From: Kiritimatiellia bacterium
Lineage (GTDB): Bacteria; Verrucomicrobiota; Kiritimatiellia; JAAZAB01
Direction of reading: 5' to 3'
Length of the DNA stretch: 64,000 nt
Assembly: GCA_028718125.1 (NCBI GenBank)
Contig: JAQUMN010000003.1
Coordinates: forward strand, 1-64,000
The notes below the pieces were generated by a model. It was not told the DNA's origin and searched no databases. It worked only from the letters and a program-made list of their open reading frames with translations. The position numbers and the translations under genes were made by a program. Of this stretch, positions 59,194 to 64,000 are shown in pieces. The number at the start of each line of letters is the position of its first letter. Position 1 is the stretch's first letter.

Positions 59194-59219
59194 GCAGAGC
59201 GCGTAAAACAGCGCTCTGC
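59194..59219 (+). terminator. hairpin after the FG-GAP-like gene
   Basis: GCAGAGCGC (59194-59202) and GCGCTCTGC (59211-59219) form a perfect 9-bp stem with an 8-nt loop, followed by GGATTTTACT. It lies 27 nt after the stop codon and is a likely intrinsic terminator, though the T-run is short. Confidence 0.6.
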
Positions 59220-59224
59220 GGATT

Positions 59225-59380
59225 TTACTCCCACGAGTTAAACCCAACATGGGCGCGAGGCGCTTTCGATTACGGGACCACCTGATTTGAATCCGCCGAC
59301 GGGCTTTGTTCCCCGCTCTAACCGGCGCTCGCAAAGCTCCAGATCATGGGTAATACGATTAAGCTGCAGATGGATTTCAT
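59225..59380 (-). pseudogene. decayed 5' end of a second short-secretin gene
   Basis: From ATG 59380 the minus strand encodes MKSICSLIVLPMIWSFASAG and then a TAG stop. DNA aligns with the start of the intact gene at 63557: ATGAAATCCATC versus ATGAAATTCATC, GCGAGCGCCGGTTAGAGCGG versus GCGAATACCGCTTGGAGCGG, so Trp (TGG) has become TAG. Similarity fades after about 150 nt and the rest of the gene is gone. Confidence 0.7.
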
Positions 59381-59412
59381 GGCGTATCTCCGTGTGTAAC
59401 GTATTCTCCAGA

Positions 59413-59546
59413 AGCCGTTGAATAACACTCCTGGCGCAGCCAGAGGCTGCGCCCTACCCTCAAGAATTCCAATGTTTTGGGAGGGCTCGGCGTCCCGCCG
59501 AGCCGTCTTTTGGTGCTACCCTCTCTTTTTCAAAAGCTTCTCCAGA
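59413..59546. mobile_element. hairpin insertion flanked by 9-bp direct repeats
   Basis: TTCTCCAGA occurs at 59404-59412 and 59538-59546. Between them are two perfect 9-bp hairpins, GGCGCAGCC-AGA-GGCTGCGCC (59433-59453) and GGCTCGGCG-TCC-CGCCGAGCC (59484-59504). Removing the insert and one repeat leaves a 32-nt gap between lipoprotein and secretin remnant, against 33 nt in the other copy of the module. It is non-coding. Confidence 0.65.
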
Positions 59547-59798
59547 TTACGGCGGGATTTCCTCGAAGTTCTGCTGGCGCTGGGTTTCGAAGGCCTTGAT
59601 TTTCGCCTTGGTGCGATCTCCGGCGTCCACGGAAGTCTTGCCGGTAAATCCTTCGACCGCCTGGCGGGTCACCGATTTTTCCGCCGGCGCCGCGTTGGAT
59701 GCCGCCGGCGGTTGTCCGGCTGGCGCCGTCATTTTATCCGCAGGCGCGCACCCGGCCACCCCGATCGCCACAATTCCGATCAGCCATATTGGGTTCAT
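59547..59798 (-). CDS. small lipoprotein, intact copy
   Basis: From ATG 59798 (AAGGA upstream) the product is 83 residues with a lipoprotein signal (WLIGIVAIGVAGC). The mature part is Ala/Pro-rich, then SVTRQAVEGFTGKTSVDAGD and a helical RTKAKIKAFETQRQQNFEEI. No family is recognised. A decayed copy of equal length is at 63591-63842. Each is followed by a short-secretin gene or remnant, so the two probably function together. The longer frame upstream comes from a repeat. Confidence 0.7.
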   Translation of the reverse strand: MNPIWLIGIVAIGVAGCAPADKMTAPAGQPPAASNAAPAEKSVTRQAVEGFTGKTSVDAGDRTKAKIKAFETQRQQNFEEIPP

Positions 59799-59884
59799 AA
59801 ATATTGTCCTTATCTTAGCCATTAGGAACCGCGTTAATAAATACGATTTCTCTATAAAAAGCTGCGTTCCGCGACAGCGTGGCC

Positions 59885-60065
59885 ACTGTGGCTCGAATTC
59901 GGTTTCCGCCGGAGGCGGATTCGGGAAAGCAAGGCAAGGTTGGGTTGGATGCGGGTGCGCTACGCGAAGGATAGGACTCGTGTCCATGCAAGCGGAGCAA
60001 ACCCGCAGGCAGCCCAAGATCGCCGCCACCTTTCCCGAACCGAATTCGAACCACATTGCCGGATG
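59885..60065 (+). repeat. dispersed palindromic repeat, copy 3
   Basis: It begins with AATTCGGTTTCCGCCGGAGG, carries GCAAACCCGCAGGCAGCCCA and AGATCGCCGCC (as 6715-6905 in the opposite orientation), and ends GAACCGAATTCGAACC, inverted to its start. It fills most of the gap 59799-60110, where no gene is seen. Confidence 0.6.
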
Positions 60066-60110
60066 CCAAGCATACTTGGGCGGCGAACACAGCCACCTTC
60101 CGTCAAGAAG

Positions 60111-61469
<1,359 letters not shown>

Positions 61470-61663
61470 CTATCAGCCACGGGTTTTGGCATCGTCCCAG
61501 CCTCGACCTATCGGAAAATCGGGAAAATCGGGATCACCGTCGCGTCGGGGACGGATTTACACAGAAAACAAGCCTTTGCCAACTATTTTCTGAAAATATT
61601 TTCCGGAACTATTGTTCGTTTCAGTCCAATTCCCATTCCCTGCCCGCAAGGAAACCCCTGTCC

Positions 61664-61725
61664 TGAGGAAACACCTTGACATGAGGAAACACCTTGATTC
61701 CCATTTCATAACCTATACTATAAAT
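61664..61725 (+). promoter_or_regulatory. tandem 18-bp repeats and promoter of the small gene pair
   Basis: TGAGGAAACACCTTGA occurs twice with an 18-bp period (61664-61679 and 61682-61697). The ends overlap TTGACA and TTGATT -35-like boxes, and TATACTATAAAT lies at 61714-61725. Direct repeats over a promoter are typical of self-regulating antitoxin operons; this is an inference. Confidence 0.4.
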
Positions 61726-61743
61726 GTACCGGGGAGGTATGAT

Positions 61744-61956
61744 ATGGGCCAAAATTATACGGAAAAAATCGTCGGCCGTCGTCAGCCGCAACGGGTTTTT
61801 TCGCCGGCCGAATATCATCGACGCGCGTCAGCCTTGCAATTACGCGTGGATCGCCTGAATCCCTATCCCAAGCCGCGCGGGTTCGTTTTCAAGGCCAAAT
61901 CATGGGATGACTATGAAACCTGGAAACGCCGGCAAACCAATCCCCGTTTGTGGTAA
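61744..61956 (+). CDS. small basic protein preceding a nucleotidyltransferase
   Basis: GGGGAGG precedes ATG 61744. The product is 70 residues, strongly basic and aromatic, with VGRRQPQRVFSPAEYHRRAS and GFVFKAKSWDDYETWKRRQT. No family is recognised. It ends 4 nt before the ATG of the nucleotidyltransferase gene, an arrangement seen in antitoxin/toxin-like pairs of the AbiEii or MNT type. Upstream frames lack a ribosome site. Confidence 0.65.
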   Translation: MGQNYTEKIVGRRQPQRVFSPAEYHRRASALQLRVDRLNPYPKPRGFVFKAKSWDDYETWKRRQTNPRLW

Positions 61957-61960
61957 GATT

Positions 61961-62429
61961 ATGTCCACCTCATCCCATTTCGATCCTCTGGCGCGAGTGT
62001 GTTCCTTGCTTAACAAACACGGGGCTCATTATATGATCGTAGGCGGTCACGCCTGAATTTTTATATGGACTGGTCCGCACCACCGAAGATGTGGATATTC
62101 TGATAGAGGAATCGGCGGACAACTATCGGCGGGTTATCGCAGCCTTGTCCGAACTGGAAGATGGCGCGGCCCGCGAGCTGACGCCGCAAGATTTTTTGGA
62201 CAATGCGGTCGTCAAGGTGGCGGATGAAGTGGAAGTGTTCATCAGCCGCCGCGCCTGGAAGGTTGCCTACGTTGACGCCAAGGATTCCATTTGTTACGTA
62301 AAAATTGATGGCGTCCGAATTCCATACGCGGGTTTGAAAGCCCTGATCGCCAGCAAAGAGACGTATCGCGAACAGGACCGCGCCGATTTACTTCGCCTGC
62401 GGGCGTTGGCTGTAACCAACAAACCGTAG
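61961..62429 (+). pseudogene. frameshifted MNT/AbiEii-like nucleotidyltransferase
   Basis: ATG 61961 opens LLNKHGAHYMIVGGHA and then meets TGA at 62054. In the +1 frame the protein continues at once: LYGLVRTTEDVDILIEESAD, ending at TAG 62429. Joined, they give the usual small nucleotidyltransferase layout with VGGxA and the catalytic DVDILI acidic pair. One extra base near 62054-62057 explains the break. It is either a true pseudogene or a sequencing error. Confidence 0.7.
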
Positions 62430-62454
62430 CCTGCATAAATGTCGTCCCGGCGAA

Positions 62455-62556
62455 TTAATCTCTTGATTGGGGCGCCTCGACAAAATACGGAATATCCATT
62501 TTTGCAGACAGCTTGTCGTATTTAGATCGCGTGAGGACGTATCTGTCAATTTTCAT
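62455..62556 (-). CDS. possible 33-residue small protein
   Basis: ATG 62556 encodes 33 residues (IDRYVLTRSKYDKLSAKMDI) ending at TAA 62455, 29 nt beyond the secretin-like stop on the same strand. No family or ribosome site is evident; it may be chance. Confidence 0.25.
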   Translation of the reverse strand: MKIDRYVLTRSKYDKLSAKMDIPYFVEAPQSRD

Positions 62557-62585
62557 ACACCGAACCAGTGCGCAGATAATCAAGG

Positions 62586-63557
62586 CTAAGGCCGATTAAC
62601 GGGGTTTCCGGCGAGATCCACAATTCGGGCGGTAACCAGTACCAGTAAATTCGTCCGAACCGATTTCCGCTTCGGCTTGCTCCCGAACAATCGGCCCAAC
62701 CATGACGGTTGTTCGCCGTCAACCCGGGATTCTCCTATTAACCCTCCTATAATTGCAGTCTGGCCATCCAAGATCGTAATCTGGCTTTTCAAACTCCGGG
62801 CATGGAACACCGGTTGCATCATTTTTATTTGTTGCCAAGAACCGTCGGGAGAACGCAACCTGGAGCCGTAATCGACCCATTCGACAAATTCGACAATCTC
62901 GGGATTCAGCGTTAGGGAGATCGATTTATTATCCGATGACGCCGCGGGCGTGACATTCAGGATAACTCCGGTCTCGCGAGTCACAAAATCCTTCGGAACA
63001 CTGACCACGCTCATTACCAGGTTCGAAGCCGAGACGGATTCGTTCGAGGACAGGAGCGTGACCTGCCCAGACTGCTTATCGAGTGTCACAACCTTAAGAT
63101 CGTACGCCGTGGGACAGATGAGTTCCTTGACAACTTTGATTTCCGCATTCGCACCCGACCGAGTGGTTACCTTGGGCGCAGACAACAGATTGGCGCCGGA
63201 TTTTTGTTCCAAGGCATGCAGGAGAAGCGCCACGTTAGAATGGGATAATACACTTGAGCCTGCCAAGAGTTCGGAAACTGAGATCGCAGCGGCATGGCTG
63301 GCCGTTTGCGCTTCTTGTTGAGCGTCTGAACGGCTATTCGTTGTCGTCGGTTTCGATCCCGTTTCCAATTCGGCATCAAGTTTGGCCAGATTTTCCTGGT
63401 CTACCTCGATAAATCGAACCTCCACCTCGATACCAACCCACGCATGGCTCACACCCATTGGGTTTGAATTAGTCGATGGAACCTGGTCTCCGCTCCAAGC
63501 GGTATTCGCGACACTCCCCATGATGACCGACACGATCGTGTTGACGATGAATTTCAT
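62586..63557 (-). CDS. short secretin-domain protein
   Basis: GAGGAG precedes ATG 63557. The 323-residue protein has a signal peptide and a secretin-like C-terminal domain: NLLSAPKVTTRSGANAEIKV, TRETGVILNVTPAASSDNKS, and QITILDGQTAIIGGLIGESR, ending RTNLLVLVTARIVD. The N0/N1 domains of GspD or PilQ are missing, and a Ser/Thr/Gln-rich linker (about 65-90) takes their place. It may form an outer-membrane ring in another export or pilus-like system, or be a regulatory partner of GspD. It follows the pseudo-lipoprotein by 33 nt. Confidence 0.75.
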   Translation of the reverse strand: MKFIVNTIVSVIMGSVANTAWSGDQVPSTNSNPMGVSHAWVGIEVEVRFIEVDQENLAKLDAELETGSKPTTTNSRSDAQQEAQTASHAAAISVSELLAGSSVLSHSNVALLLHALEQKSGANLLSAPKVTTRSGANAEIKVVKELICPTAYDLKVVTLDKQSGQVTLLSSNESVSASNLVMSVVSVPKDFVTRETGVILNVTPAASSDNKSISLTLNPEIVEFVEWVDYGSRLRSPDGSWQQIKMMQPVFHARSLKSQITILDGQTAIIGGLIGESRVDGEQPSWLGRLFGSKPKRKSVRTNLLVLVTARIVDLAGNPVNRP

Positions 63558-63590
63558 CGCATTGCTCCTCGTGTGGTATGTTTGATTCGG

Positions 63591-63842
63591 CTACGGCGGG
63601 ATACCTTCGAAGTTTTCCTTGCGCTGCGATTCGATGGATTTGATGTTCGTCTTGGCGCGCTCTCCGGCATCCACGGAAGTCTTGCCGGTAAATCCCTCGA
63701 ACGCCTAGCGAGCCACCGATTTTTCCGACGCCGGGGCGTTGGACAGCGCCGGCGGTTGCCCGGTCGGCGCAGTCATTTTTTCAGCAGGTGCGCATCCGGC
63801 CACCCAGATCGCCGCCAACCCGATCAGAAAGAATGGTTTTAT
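63591..63842 (-). pseudogene. decayed copy of the small lipoprotein
   Basis: It aligns codon by codon with 59547-59798 (252 nt each). The start is ATA instead of ATG, and CAG for Gln is TAG at 63705-63707 (codon 46), so SVTRQAVEGF becomes SVAR-stop-AFEGF. The lipobox VAGC and the tail ESQRKENFEGIPP are still readable, indicating recent loss. Confidence 0.8.
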
Positions 63843-63898
63843 AAATGAATCGGGCTGCGGCAATATTTCATGTCAGCCTAAAACCTGTACCTGGCCGC

Positions 63899-64000
63899 TT
63901 ACGCTTTCCGTTCCGGCACGGTCGGCGCAGCCGGTGCGGCAGCCGCCGCCGTGGCCGTTGCCGCCGCCGGAGGGGTCTCGCCGGTGCAGGGCGGCAGGCC
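63899..64000 (-). CDS. C-terminal end of an Ala/Pro-rich protein (partial)
   Basis: The last 33 codons of a minus-strand gene that runs off the window read GETPPAAATATAAAAAPAAP then TVPERKA and TAA (63899-63901). Only a low-complexity tail is visible, so no family can be assigned. It lies upstream of the lipoprotein/secretin module and may belong to it. Confidence 0.5.
   Translation of the reverse strand, partial: GLPPCTGETPPAAATATAAAAAPAAPTVPERKA

Noticed and set aside
62455-62556. Strong claim for a 33-residue gene after the secretin
   Set aside because: Kept only as a low-confidence feature; it lacks a ribosome site and any recognisable similarity.

Overview
This 64 kb window is a GC-rich bacterial chromosome segment, most likely from the PVC superphylum and within it Verrucomicrobiota/Kiritimatiellota. 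That placement is inferred from lipid A genes (lpxB, lpxI), a type II secretion operon, secreted beta-helix proteins opening in the style YVSLAGTNNSPYANW, secreted proteins ending in DSNGDGIPDYWE-type calcium-binding tails, and a very high load of small dispersed repeats. I see no rRNA, tRNA, CRISPR array or phage module.

Layout. 0.2-1.1 kb: homocysteine S-methyltransferase-type gene behind three phased direct repeats. 1.1-5.6 kb (minus): lipid A/envelope operon lpxI - Gfo/Idh - [GxxExxY inverted-repeat element] - lpxB - glycosyltransferase - small membrane protein. 5.7-7.3 kb: Cas4-like nuclease and a DUF167 protein. 7.6-14.9 kb: complete tryptophan operon trpEGDCFBA with repeat elements between several genes and one inside trpE. 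14.9-23.5 kb: SGNH hydrolase, RlmB-type methyltransferase, NYN protein, DUF5107/TPR protein, DnaG, CvpA, BFN nuclease, GNAT. 23.5-36.0 kb (minus): type II secretion operon gspE-F-G-H-I-J-K-L-M-D; gspC and a prepilin peptidase are not visible. 36.5-42.2 kb: beta-helix protein, then a sialidase-like/DUF1028/M14-type operon divergent from a FadR-like regulator. 42.3-46.3 kb: an HtrA-like protease next to a paralogue that has lost its catalytic triad, a GIY-YIG remnant and a lipoprotein. 46.4-59.2 kb: a secreted cluster of two multicopper-oxidase-like proteins, a vanadium-haloperoxidase/multicopper-oxidase fusion and a 1770-codon scaffold/beta-helix protein, divergent from a secreted 235-aa protein and a protein with six FG-GAP-like repeats. 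59.2-64.0 kb: gdhA, a toxin-antitoxin-like pair with a frameshift, and two copies of a lipoprotein + short secretin module that have decayed reciprocally.

The genes suggest a Gram-negative, tryptophan-prototrophic organism that exports oxidative copper (and possibly vanadium) enzymes, perhaps through its type II system. The strongest leads are the haloperoxidase-multicopper oxidase fusion cluster, the GxxExxY gene enclosed exactly by inverted repeats with gene-free relatives in the trp operon, a 60-nt in-frame insertion in trpE with a 7-bp duplication, and pseudopilin leader peptides built from intergenic repeats.
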